From positions 1 to 6,104 of the forward strand of contig JABHYP010000371.1 of the NCBI GenBank assembly GCA_018656855.1: 6,104 nt of DNA. The letters run 5' to 3'. Position 1 is the stretch's first letter. Each line of letters begins with the position of its first letter. The position numbers and the translations under genes are program-made. Positions 1 through 6,104 of the stretch are shown here, one piece after another. The DNA comes from Candidatus Latescibacterota bacterium. GTDB lineage: Bacteria; Latescibacterota; Latescibacteria; Latescibacterales; Latescibacteraceae. The notes beneath the pieces are model-generated. The model made no database searches. It worked only from the letters and a program-made list of their open reading frames with translations, and was not told the DNA's origin.

Positions 1-847
1 TACACTGCGGGCTGTCAAACACCTCCGAAGTAATTTCCTCATCCCTGTGAGCCGGGAGACAATGGCTTACGAGACAATGGTTTCCTGCCCGGGACATCAA
101 TTTGCTGTTTACCTGAAAATTTTTAAATGCTGCGGCCCTCTTTACAGTCTCTTCTTCCTGGCCCATGCTGGCCCAGACATCTGTGTAAACCAAATCGGCG
201 TCTTTCACCGCACTCTCCGGATCGTTTGTAAGCCTGAATGATGTTCCATGTTCCGAAGCGCTTTGCATAGCCTGAACTGAAATTGCTTCATCGGGTTCGT
301 ATCCCTGAGGACAACACATCGTGAAATGCATCCCCGCGAGAGGGGCGATAAGCATGAGACTGTGCGCAACATTGTTGCCGTCGCCGACAAATACCATGCG
401 CTTTCCATCGAGTTCGCCGAGATGTTCTTTCAAAGTAAGCATGCACGCCAGAGCCTGGCACGGGTGTTCAAGATCGGTCAGCGCATTAATAACCGGGATT
501 TTGGAATTTTGTGCAAGTTCGTCAATTATTTCATGACCGAAAATCCGCATAATGATGCAGTCAACCCATCGTGACAGATTTTTTGCTCCGTCCGAAATAG
601 TTTCACGTTTTCCAAGCGAAATGTCGTTGCCGGGCATATAGATACTTTTACCTCCGAACTGACACATCGCTACCTCGAAGGTTACCCGCGTTCTAAGCGA
701 CGGCTTGTCAAAAATCAGAACGGCAGTTCGTCCCCGTAAAACCTTATAATATGCCGGAATATCCGCTTTTATTTTGAGCGCGGTTTCTATCAATAGAGAA
801 TAATCTTCGCTGGTAATATCCCGAATGCTCAGTAAATCTTTTTTCAT
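1..847 (-). CDS. argF: Ornithine carbamoyltransferase, 3' end cut by window edge
   Basis: Anabolic ornithine carbamoyltransferase condenses carbamoyl phosphate with ornithine to give citrulline in cytoplasmic arginine synthesis. The frame is open from ATG at 847-845 to the left edge, giving 282 complete codons; the family is usually about 300-310 residues, so only some 20 are missing. Visible motifs are the carbamoyl-phosphate loop KPSLRTR (48-54), FGHE (103-106), HPCQ (128-131), GDGNN (155-159), the ornithine-binding TDVWASMGQ (222-230) and HCLPAHR (262-268) with the catalytic Cys263. These separate it from aspartate carbamoyltransferase. The start is supported by AGAGGA about five bases upstream. 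Small oddities are Cys135 where the family normally has Asp (HPCQALAD), and HRDEE in place of the common HRGEE. It follows hslU after a 269-base repeat-containing spacer, so co-transcription with hslVU is uncertain. The catabolic paralogue cannot be strictly excluded. Confidence 0.94.
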   Translation of the reverse strand, partial: MKKDLLSIRDITSEDYSLLIETALKIKADIPAYYKVLRGRTAVLIFDKPSLRTRVTFEVAMCQFGGKSIYMPGNDISLGKRETISDGAKNLSRWVDCIIMRIFGHEIIDELAQNSKIPVINALTDLEHPCQALACMLTLKEHLGELDGKRMVFVGDGNNVAHSLMLIAPLAGMHFTMCCPQGYEPDEAISVQAMQSASEHGTSFRLTNDPESAVKDADLVYTDVWASMGQEEETVKRAAAFKNFQVNSKLMSRAGNHCLVSHCLPAHRDEEITSEVFDSPQC

Positions 848-869
848 AATATCCTCTGAATGTAGAACC

Positions 870-933
870 TTCACCTTTCAACGATCAACTGCTTATCTGA
901 CTTTTTTCTTGCTGCCGAAAGTTGAATGCTGAA
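870..933. repeat. Small imperfect inverted repeat in the argF leader
   Basis: TTCACCTTTCAAC at 870-882 is matched by the reverse complement of 921-933 at 11 of 13 positions, with a 38-base loop. It lies 23 bases upstream of the argF start codon. It could fold in the argF leader RNA or be a fragment of a degenerate dispersed repeat. I see no leader peptide, antiterminator or T-rich tract that would make it an attenuator. Confidence 0.35.
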
Positions 934-940
934 AGCTTTT

Positions 941-1119
941 AAACCGATCTATTCATAAATTTACCGCAGAGACGCAGAGGCCGCTGAGATAAAGCAATAA
1001 TAATATTTTTTGTTTTTTTAGACCTTAAAATGATTTATATATGCTTTTTAATTTATTGTTTTCCTCTGTGTACTCTGCGCCTCTGCGGTTAAGTAATTTT
1101 TTGTGAATAATCCGGGTTA
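941..1119. repeat. Long imperfect palindromic element, MITE-like, with CCGCAGAG arms
   Basis: The two ends are inverted copies of each other. The core arm ACCGCAGAGACGCAGAG at 963-979 pairs with the reverse complement of 1073-1089 at 16 of 17 positions. Outside the core, 941-959 (ending TATTCATAAA) resembles the reverse complement of 1101-1119 (ending TATTCACAAA) with small gaps. Inside it the similarity continues less well to a matching CAATAA at 995-1000 and 1053-1058. The centre (about 1001-1052) is AT-rich and has no coding potential. The right end overlaps the hslU stop codon at 1117-1119. Arms of this CCGCAGAGnCGCAGAG type are, from memory, a common dispersed intergenic repeat in environmental bacteria. 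There is no transposase, so movement would depend on one supplied elsewhere. The RNA hairpin could also act as a weak terminator or a 3' stabiliser for hslU mRNA. Confidence 0.75.
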
Positions 1120-2475
1120 AAGAATATATCGGCTTAAATTTTCATCTTTAATAATAGCGTTTAATTCTTCCTGCACCATTTTTTTCGTAATTTTGATTTT
1201 TTTAATTCCGCTTTTTTGCGGATCCTCAAAGAGAATGTTTTCAAGCAGCGTGGTCATGATAGTATGAAGCCTCCTGGCGCCGATATTTTCAGTTTTCTGA
1301 TTGACTATATCGGCGCTGGCGGCAATCTCGCGCAGAGCCGCATCGGTAAATGCCAGTTCTACGCCATCGGTCATCAGAAGAGCCTGATACTGCTTGATGA
1401 GTGCGTTTTGAGGCTCCTTGAGAATACGATAGAAGTCATCCTCATTCAAGCTGTCAAGCTCTACCCTGATAGGGAATCTTCCCTGGAGTTCGGGGATCAA
1501 ATCGGACGGCTTGGAGGAATGGAATGCCCCTGCGGCAATAAACAGGATATGATCGGATTTGACCATACCATACTTGGTCATAACGTTCGAGCCTTCGATT
1601 ATCGGAAGAATATCACGCTGAACGCCCTCACGGGAGACATCAATGGTATCGTGAGAATAGCTCCCGGCGATTTTGTCAATTTCATCAATAAAAACTATCC
1701 CGGATTGTTCAACCATGGTTACCGCTTCCTTCGTTACACTGTCCATGTCGACCAGCTTACGGCTTTCATCCTGCTGAAAAACGGTCCTGGCTTCCCCGAT
1801 TGTTACCTTGCGCTTTTTTTTGCGGCCGGAAAAAGCTCCTCCGAAGATCTCCTGGATATTAATACCCATTTCCTCCATTCCCTGGGGAGTAAACACCTCA
1901 AGAACCTGGTGTCTGTCCTCGGGCATGTCGATCTCGATTATTCTTTCATCAATTCGGCCGTCAATAAGCTGATCATGAAGTTTTCTTCGGGTTTTAACTC
2001 CTCTTTCATCTGCCCCCGCCGCCTTTATTGCCGGAGCTTTTGGCGCCGGCAGGAGAATGTCCAGAATCCGTTCATTTACCATTTTTTCAGCGGATTCCCT
2101 GACTTCTTTAGTTCGTCTTTCCTTTAGCATGTTCACCGCAAGGTCGGCAAGATCCCGTATTATCGACTCCACGTCGCGGCCGACATATCCAACCTCGGTA
2201 AACTTGGACGCTTCAACCTTGATAAAGGGCGCATCCGCAAGGGTAGCGAGACGGCGTGCAATTTCGGTCTTTCCGACACCCGTAGGACCGATCATTATGA
2301 TATTATTAGGCATGATCTCATCGCGGATTTCCTCGGGGACCATTCGACGACGCCAGCGGTTCCTGAGCGCGATTGCAACCGACTTTTTAGCCTGTTCCTG
2401 ACCTACAATGTATTTATCAAGTTTCCCAACTATTTCACGGGGCGTTATAGGCAGATTATCTTTTTTTCTATTCAT
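1117..2475 (-). CDS. hslU: ATP-dependent protease ATPase subunit HslU (ClpY)
   Basis: HslU is the AAA+ unfoldase ring that binds, unfolds and threads substrates into the HslV peptidase in the cytoplasm. The 452-residue product is close to the family's usual length (E. coli 443). From the chosen ATG it shows [16 protein letters not shown] near the N-terminus, Walker A GPTGVGKT (63-70), the pore loop GYVG (96-99), a charged intermediate domain (about 108-240), Walker B IVFIDEID (260-267), ELQGRFPIR (329-337), the sensor-2 motif GARRL (399-403) and the C-terminal tail NLSRYIL, which in this family docks into HslV. A TTG at 2481-2479 would overlap the hslV stop by four bases. I prefer ATG at 2475 because TTG has no well-spaced Shine-Dalgarno sequence. 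The ATG itself has only a weak GGA about ten bases upstream, so translation is probably coupled to hslV. The stop codon sits in the end of a palindromic repeat. Confidence 0.97.
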   Translation of the reverse strand: MNRKKDNLPITPREIVGKLDKYIVGQEQAKKSVAIALRNRWRRRMVPEEIRDEIMPNNIIMIGPTGVGKTEIARRLATLADAPFIKVEASKFTEVGYVGRDVESIIRDLADLAVNMLKERRTKEVRESAEKMVNERILDILLPAPKAPAIKAAGADERGVKTRRKLHDQLIDGRIDERIIEIDMPEDRHQVLEVFTPQGMEEMGINIQEIFGGAFSGRKKKRKVTIGEARTVFQQDESRKLVDMDSVTKEAVTMVEQSGIVFIDEIDKIAGSYSHDTIDVSREGVQRDILPIIEGSNVMTKYGMVKSDHILFIAAGAFHSSKPSDLIPELQGRFPIRVELDSLNEDDFYRILKEPQNALIKQYQALLMTDGVELAFTDAALREIAASADIVNQKTENIGARRLHTIMTTLLENILFEDPQKSGIKKIKITKKMVQEELNAIIKDENLSRYIL

Positions 2476-2477
2476 AA

Positions 2478-3017
2478 TCAAAGTTCCAGTACGGTGATAT
2501 TGGTATTCGTGTAAACACAGATGGATGCCGCAATCTTTAATGATTTTTCAACTATATTTGCAGCGGATAAACGGCTGCTGTCCATGTAAGCACGAGCCGC
2601 GGCAAGTGCAAACGTAGCGCCGGAACCGATCGCCACGATACCGTCATCAGGCTCGATTACATCTCCATCGCCGGAAACAAGATAGGTATTTTTTATATCC
2701 ATAATAATAAGCATTGCCTCAAGGCGTCTGAGGTTTCTGTCGGTACGCCAGTCCTTTGCAAGTTCGACAACCGCCCGCGGCATGTTGCCGGAAAATTCTT
2801 CCAACTTTGTCTCGAATTTCTCAAAAAGAGCGAATGCATCCGCTGTCGCGCCAGCGAAACCGGCAATAATGGCATTATTGTAAAGATGCCTGAGTTTTAA
2901 AGCTCCGCTTTTAAGTATCGTATCTCCAAGCGTAACCTGCCCGTCGCCGCCCAGCGCGACTTTGCCGTTACGCCTGAGACCGATTATAGTCGTGGAATAT
3001 ATTCTTTCCCGCTTCAT
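2478..3017 (-). CDS. hslV: ATP-dependent protease peptidase subunit HslV (ClpQ)
   Basis: HslV is the proteasome-like threonine peptidase that forms the double-hexamer core of the HslUV protease. The product is 179 residues (E. coli 176). The usual start of the mature protein is seen as [10 protein letters not shown] at residues 9-18, so Thr9 corresponds to the catalytic Thr1 and the first eight residues (MKRERIYS) would be a short propeptide. In mature numbering Asp17 (GDGQ), Lys33 and the Ser of GSG are all present. The C-terminal [14 protein letters not shown] matches the family. The frame extends upstream to a TTG at 3035, but ATG at 3017 is the better start: a GAGG lies eight bases before it, and the extension (NEVF) has no family counterpart. 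It ends two bases before hslU. Its leader contains a truncated four-helix-bundle gene start. Confidence 0.97.
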   Translation of the reverse strand: MKRERIYSTTIIGLRRNGKVALGGDGQVTLGDTILKSGALKLRHLYNNAIIAGFAGATADAFALFEKFETKLEEFSGNMPRAVVELAKDWRTDRNLRRLEAMLIIMDIKNTYLVSGDGDVIEPDDGIVAIGSGATFALAAARAYMDSSRLSAANIVEKSLKIAASICVYTNTNITVLEL

Positions 3018-3038
3018 ATTAAATACCTCGTTCAAAAT

Positions 3039-3092
3039 TCAAAAATTAAAATTCCAGATATCAAGAGCTTCAAATTGTTTTTTTTCAGACAT
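3039..3092 (-). pseudogene. Truncated start of a four-helix-bundle (23S rRNA IVP/S23-like) gene, copy A
   Basis: An ATG at 3092-3090 opens 17 codons starting MSEKKQFEALDIW. This looks like the N-terminus of four-helix-bundle proteins of the 23S rRNA intervening-sequence family, which commonly begin with a short charged stretch and then FE(D/E)L(D/E)(A/V)W(Q/K)KA. After DIW the similarity stops in AT-rich sequence and reaches TGA at 3041-3039. A full protein would be about 120 residues, so this is a remnant with no expected function. The assignment rests on a dozen residues and is strengthened by the longer copy at 4162-4254. Confidence 0.5.
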
Positions 3093-3153
3093 TATGAAAA
3101 CTCATAATTTGATATTTTTGCTTCAGTTTTGCCATTCTTAGAATCTTAAATTT
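3054..3153 (-). repeat. Dispersed repeat copy A, between xerC and hslV
   Basis: Aligned by hand on the minus strand with 4216-4316, this stretch is identical at about 84 of 100 positions with one single-base gap. The best-conserved parts are ATGGCAAA (3135-3128), AGTTTTCATAATG (around 3102-3090) and ACAATTTGAAG. The repeat covers the truncated gene start plus about 60 bases upstream of it. It begins 16 bases after the xerC stop. The bases between it and the hslV start supply the hslV ribosome binding site. Confidence 0.8.
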
Positions 3154-3169
3154 GGGATTTTAAAATACT

Positions 3170-4072
3170 TTATGCTCTCGGATGTGCCTGGCGAAAGGCT
3201 TTAATAAGCCTGTCCATAGTCACATGGGTATAAATCTGTGTTGTTGATAGTGACGAGTGTCCCAGAAATTCCTGCACCGCTCGAAGATCAGCACCGTTGT
3301 CAAGCATATGTGTGGCAAACGAATGCCTTAACACATGGGGACTCAGGTGTTCCTTTTCCGAAATAGAGTGAAGGTGTTTTGAAACTGCCGACTGGATGCT
3401 GCGTTGAGCCATTCTGGCGCTTCTGTTACTGATAAACAATGCATTTTCACAGGCAATTCCACTTTTGTCAAGGCGCTTCTTTCTCCAAGGCAAATATTTT
3501 TCAACAGCTTCTTTTGCCTTGCGTCCGAATGGGATGATGCGCTCCTTTTTCCTTTTACCCAGAACGCGCAGCACGTTGTTATGAAAATCGAGACTGTCGG
3601 TATCTAGGCCGTTCAGTTCCGAAAGACGGATTCCGGTACTGTAAAAAAGTTCGAGAATTGCAAGGTTTCGGCACGGTATCATTCCTTTGCCTTGTGGCGC
3701 GTCCATCGCAAGCTCAATCTCCTCTTTACTCAGGAATACCGGCTCTTTATGTTCGGTTTTAGGAGTTTTTATTTCTCCGGCTACGTTTCTGTCGATTATG
3801 TTTTCCATTGTCAGAAATTTCCCTAATGACTTGACTGAAGCCAGCTTCCTGACTATTGATTTCCGTGATAGACCGGAGTTTGAAAGCACATAGAGATACT
3901 CGCGAATATTTGCACGGGTAAACGAGCTGATGGTAACACTTTCATCTCCGGAAATACCGGACAGGTATTCGATGAACTGTGTAAGATCACGCTCATATGC
4001 CTCAATCGTGTGCCTGGAATAATTTTTCTGAACATCTATATACTTTAAAAATTTTTGTAAATGACTGTGCAT
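3170..4072 (-). CDS. xerC: Tyrosine recombinase XerC
   Basis: XerC, with XerD, resolves chromosome dimers at the dif site before cell division. The 300-residue product has the usual length (E. coli 298). It has an N-terminal SAM-like DNA-binding domain (about 1-90, with [13 protein letters not shown]) and a C-terminal catalytic domain. All six catalytic residues are visible: Arg149 (GIRLSEL), Lys173 (LGKRKKER), His246 and Arg249 ([16 protein letters not shown]), His272 (LGHSS) and the nucleophile Tyr281 (TTQIYTHV). The start ATG at 4072 has a modest GGAT about seven bases upstream and matches the usual family N-terminus. Its position between topA and hslVU is the conserved place for xerC (codV in Bacillus). 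This favours a housekeeping XerC over an integron or phage integrase, and no integrative element is visible nearby. XerD or XerA naming would be the alternative. It lies between two copies of a dispersed repeat. Confidence 0.94.
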   Translation of the reverse strand: MHSHLQKFLKYIDVQKNYSRHTIEAYERDLTQFIEYLSGISGDESVTISSFTRANIREYLYVLSNSGLSRKSIVRKLASVKSLGKFLTMENIIDRNVAGEIKTPKTEHKEPVFLSKEEIELAMDAPQGKGMIPCRNLAILELFYSTGIRLSELNGLDTDSLDFHNNVLRVLGKRKKERIIPFGRKAKEAVEKYLPWRKKRLDKSGIACENALFISNRSARMAQRSIQSAVSKHLHSISEKEHLSPHVLRHSFATHMLDNGADLRAVQEFLGHSSLSTTQIYTHVTMDRLIKAFRQAHPRA

Positions 4073-4125
4073 TATTCGATCCGGTTATTCAGTAAAGTAA
4101 GCAAACAAGAATTTGTATAAATACA

Positions 4126-4152
4126 GCCCCCCTCCTGGGGATTTGGGGGGGC
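4126..4152. repeat. GC-rich hairpin in the topA-xerC spacer
   Basis: GCCCCCC at 4126-4132 pairs perfectly with GGGGGGC at 4146-4152, enclosing a 13-base loop that itself contains CC and GGGG and could pair alternatively. In an otherwise AT-rich spacer it stands out sharply. Read on the minus strand it is followed by TGTATTTAT, which is too interrupted to be a clear intrinsic terminator. It could be a weak terminator or attenuator before xerC, or a piece of a C/G-run repeat. Confidence 0.55.
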
Positions 4153-4161
4153 GTAGCGGAG

Positions 4162-4254
4162 CTAATTAGATAAACGTAATTCTTTATTTTTCAATGTTAA
4201 TTCATGCGCTTTTTGCCAGGCATCAATATCTTCAAATTGTATTTTTTCAGGCAT
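4162..4254 (-). pseudogene. Truncated four-helix-bundle (23S rRNA IVP/S23-like) gene, copy B
   Basis: ATG at 4254-4252 opens a 30-codon frame beginning MPEKIQFEDIDAWQKAHELT and ending at TAG 4164-4162. The FEDIDAWQKAHELTLK stretch is typical of the first helix of four-helix-bundle proteins related to the 23S rRNA intervening-sequence protein. After about residue 22 the sequence (NKELRLSN) no longer looks like the family, and it stops far short of the usual 110-130 residues. It is therefore a 5' fragment. A 30-residue peptide could be made, but there is no clear ribosome binding site and the copy at 3039-3092 is broken even earlier. Confidence 0.65.
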
Positions 4255-4316
4255 TATGAAAACTTATAATTCTACATTTTCTGCTTTAGCTTTGCCATTT
4301 ATTGAATATTAAATTT
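4216..4316 (-). repeat. Dispersed repeat copy B, between topA and xerC
   Basis: This is the partner of 3054-3153, in the same orientation and about 84% identical by hand alignment. It begins four bases after the topA stop codon. It contains an upstream ATGGCAAAGCTAAAGC (4298-4283), which opens only a short frame ending after MAKLKQKM, followed by the start of the truncated four-helix-bundle frame. In copy A the same upstream ATG opens a different short frame, so the upstream ATG is probably not a real start. The rest of the spacer (4073-4125) shows no gene. Confidence 0.8.
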
Positions 4317-4320
4317 TGAA

Positions 4321-6104
4321 CTATTTTTTAAGCGTTTCAAGATCAAAAGTGCTTCTGCACCGTGGGCATGAGCAGGATTCACCGTTCTTTGTCTCAACCA
4401 ATGTAGGACAGCCACAGTTCGGGCATGTAATAGAGACTGGTAATGTCCAGCTTGCGAATTTACAGTCAGGGTAGCGGCTGCAGCCGTAAAAAATCTTTCC
4501 CTTTTTTGATTTTTTTTCTACCATCTCTCCTTCGCAGCTTTTCAAAGGGCATTTCACACCCAGGGAATAGGGCTTGATATTCTTACATTCCGGATATTTC
4601 GAGCAGCCCAGGAATCTACCGTACTTGCCTTTTTTCACCTCCATCGGGGAACCGCATTTTTCACAAACTTCATCTGTTTTTTCAGTTTCCTGCTCATCTA
4701 TAGACCTGGTATTCTTGCAACTGGGGAAACCGGAACATGCCATGAATTTCCCGTTGCGACCCCAGCGTATGACCATTGGTTTTCCGCATTTATCACAGAG
4801 CTCATCCGTCTTCTCAATCAGGGATTCTTTTAATTCATGTCTCTGGTTTTCAAATCGTTCCAACGATTTATTGAAAGGTACATAAAATTCGTTTACAACA
4901 TCGCGCCACTCATTATCGCCGGATTCAACTTTATCGAGATCATTCTCCATATTGGCGGTAAAATCCGCGCTGAATACATCAGGAAACTGCGAAACAAGAA
5001 TCTTGTTCACACTCCGACCAAGTTCGGTGGACTGCAGCTTTCTCTTTTCCCTCTGAACATATTTTCTGGTCTGGATGATGTTAATTATCTGTGCATAGGT
5101 CGATGGCCTTCCTATTCCACGCGCTTCAAGCTCTTTTACAAGGCTTGCTTCGTTAAAGCAAGGAGGCGGTTTGGTAAAATGTTGAGAAGGTATCGTTTCC
5201 TTATGTTTCAGCTTATCTCCCCCGGCAAGGGCAGGTAATTCCAAAACAGGGGATTCCTCATCATTATTTTCCTTTTTGATATCCATATATGCCGCCAGAA
5301 AACCCTCATAATCAAGATGTCTCGCGTTTGATCTCAGTTCATACTTTTCCGCGGTAATATCAACTGTGACAAGTGAATATTCCGCTGATTTCATCTGAGA
5401 TGCAACAAACTTGTTCCATATAAGGGTATACAGTTTCATCTGTTCGGAAGATAAATAAGCCTTTACTTTCTCCGGTGGTCTCGATATCGAAGCGGGCCGA
5501 ATTGCCTCATGAGCATCCTGCGCACCTTTCTTAGACCTGTATAGATTGGGTTTTGGGGGAAGGTGTGTTCTCCCCCATTTTTCAACTATATAAGCCCGTA
5601 CCTCCTCGATAGCCTCGGGGGCGATCCGGGTGGAATCAGTTCTCATATAGGTGATAAGGCCTGCCGAGACATCCTTAAGTTCCACCCCTTCATAAAGCGA
5701 CTGGGCAACCCGCATGGTCCTGGATACGGCGAAACCGAGCCTGCCGGCAGCTTCCTGTTGAAGAGTACTGGTTATAAACGGCGGGGAAGCGTGTCTTTTC
5801 TTTTTCTTTTTTGTGACATTCTTCACAATAAACGGGAGTTCTGAAAGCTCTTTTACAACTGCTTCGGACTCGTCAGAATTTTTTATCTTTAATTCCTTGC
5901 CGTCCTTTTTAAGAAGTTTGGCCTCAAACTCCTCATTTTTTTGTGTCGCAAGCAGTACCTTTATAACCCAGTATTCTTCAGTAACGAACAATTCGATTTC
6001 TCTGTCACGCTCTACAATCAGCCGAAGCGCAACAGACTGTACACGCCCCGCAGAAAGTCCCGAATAAATGGTCTTCCATAGAATCGGGCTGACCTTGTAA
6101 CCCA
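4321..6104 (-). CDS. topA: DNA topoisomerase I (type IA), 5' end cut by window edge
   Basis: TopA relaxes negative supercoils through a transient 5'-phosphotyrosine link. The frame is open from the right edge (first complete codon 6102-6100) to TAG at 4323-4321: 593 residues, with roughly 150 N-terminal residues including the Toprim domain expected outside. Residues 1-28 (GYKVSP...GLSAGRVQS) are a TopA hallmark. The active-site tyrosine is residue 152, in LITYMRTDST (codon 5649-5647), followed by AHEAIRPAS and RGIGRPSTYA (328-337). The C-terminus has four cysteine clusters: 436/439/456/462, 480/483/500/506, 518/523/541/547 and 560/563/577/579/582. The first three are topoisomerase C4 zinc ribbons, the third with a CX4C first pair, and the last is a more divergent CX2C...CXCX2C cluster. 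A TTG at 5991 is internal and not the start. It is the first gene of the visible run, upstream of xerC. Confidence 0.97.
   Translation of the reverse strand, partial: GYKVSPILWKTIYSGLSAGRVQSVALRLIVERDREIELFVTEEYWVIKVLLATQKNEEFEAKLLKKDGKELKIKNSDESEAVVKELSELPFIVKNVTKKKKKRHASPPFITSTLQQEAAGRLGFAVSRTMRVAQSLYEGVELKDVSAGLITYMRTDSTRIAPEAIEEVRAYIVEKWGRTHLPPKPNLYRSKKGAQDAHEAIRPASISRPPEKVKAYLSSEQMKLYTLIWNKFVASQMKSAEYSLVTVDITAEKYELRSNARHLDYEGFLAAYMDIKKENNDEESPVLELPALAGGDKLKHKETIPSQHFTKPPPCFNEASLVKELEARGIGRPSTYAQIINIIQTRKYVQREKRKLQSTELGRSVNKILVSQFPDVFSADFTANMENDLDKVESGDNEWRDVVNEFYVPFNKSLERFENQRHELKESLIEKTDELCDKCGKPMVIRWGRNGKFMACSGFPSCKNTRSIDEQETEKTDEVCEKCGSPMEVKKGKYGRFLGCSKYPECKNIKPYSLGVKCPLKSCEGEMVEKKSKKGKIFYGCSRYPDCKFASWTLPVSITCPNCGCPTLVETKNGESCSCPRCRSTFDLETLKK

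Noticed and set aside
47..574. Several plus-strand frames of 60-80 codons opposite argF
   Set aside because: They are short, overlap each other and lie antisense to an uninterrupted argF frame with all family motifs.
941..1119. CRISPR array or CRISPR-like repeat
   Set aside because: There are only two arms, inverted rather than direct, with no regularly spaced repeats or spacers and no cas genes.
1216..2127. A 303-codon open frame on the plus strand opposite hslU
   Set aside because: It is antisense to a clearly real hslU gene, has no recognisable family motif and no good ribosome binding site, and is explained by the codon bias of hslU.
3033..3035. TTG start for hslV
   Set aside because: ATG at 3017 has a well-placed GAGG, and the extra six residues have no family counterpart.
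4073..4125. A dif site or sigma-70 promoter upstream of xerC
   Set aside because: I could not find a 28-base dif-like partial palindrome or a -35/-10 pair with acceptable spacing and match.
3170..4316. xerC as the integrase of a small mobile element bounded by the direct repeats
   Set aside because: The protein is a full match to housekeeping XerC in its conserved position next to hslVU, there is no cargo, and the repeats are diverged gene fragments rather than attachment sites.
4574..5238. Plus-strand frames of 100-133 codons opposite topA
   Set aside because: They are shadows of the topA coding sequence and lack any coherent domain.
5989..5991. TTG as a possible start for a 556-residue topA product
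   Set aside because: The frame continues upstream to the window edge with conserved TopA sequence (GLSAGRVQSVALRL), so the real start lies outside the window.

Overview
The window carries five protein-coding genes, all read from the minus strand. In transcription order, from the right edge to the left, they are topA (5' end cut by the window), xerC, hslV, hslU and argF (3' end cut). All are conserved housekeeping genes with intact key residues. The topA-xerC-hslV-hslU cluster is an old conserved order, known for example from the Bacillus cod/clp region. An arginine-biosynthesis gene after hslUV, together with four-helix-bundle (23S rRNA intervening-sequence protein) debris and CCGCAGAG-type palindromic repeats in the spacers, suggests an environmental anaerobe of the Desulfobacterota (former Deltaproteobacteria). 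That placement is an inference from gene order and repeat style, with no 16S gene or marker tree behind it.

Layout, left to right. 1-847: argF, ornithine carbamoyltransferase, missing about its last 20 residues. 848-1116: a spacer with a small imperfect inverted repeat next to argF and a long imperfect palindromic element (about 941-1119) whose right end overlaps the hslU stop codon. 1117-2475 and 2478-3017: hslU and hslV, two bases apart. 3018-3169: a spacer holding a truncated four-helix-bundle gene start (repeat copy A). 3170-4072: xerC. 4073-4320: a spacer holding a second, longer truncated copy (repeat copy B) and a GC-rich hairpin. 4321-6104: topA from just before the GLSAGRVQS motif to the stop codon, including the active-site tyrosine and four C-terminal cysteine clusters.

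How the genes work together. HslV and HslU form one ATP-dependent protease. XerC and topoisomerase I both act on chromosome topology and segregation. ArgF makes citrulline for arginine. The shared strand and tight hslV-hslU junction fit co-transcription at least of hslVU. The larger spacers could hold separate promoters, but I could not identify a convincing one.

I found no undescribed defence, mobile or metabolic system. The part worth a second look is the non-coding sequence: all three sizeable spacers contain repeat-derived DNA that starts at, or within about 20 bases of, the stop codon of the preceding gene. Two of them hold diverged copies of the same broken gene start, in the same orientation on either side of xerC.
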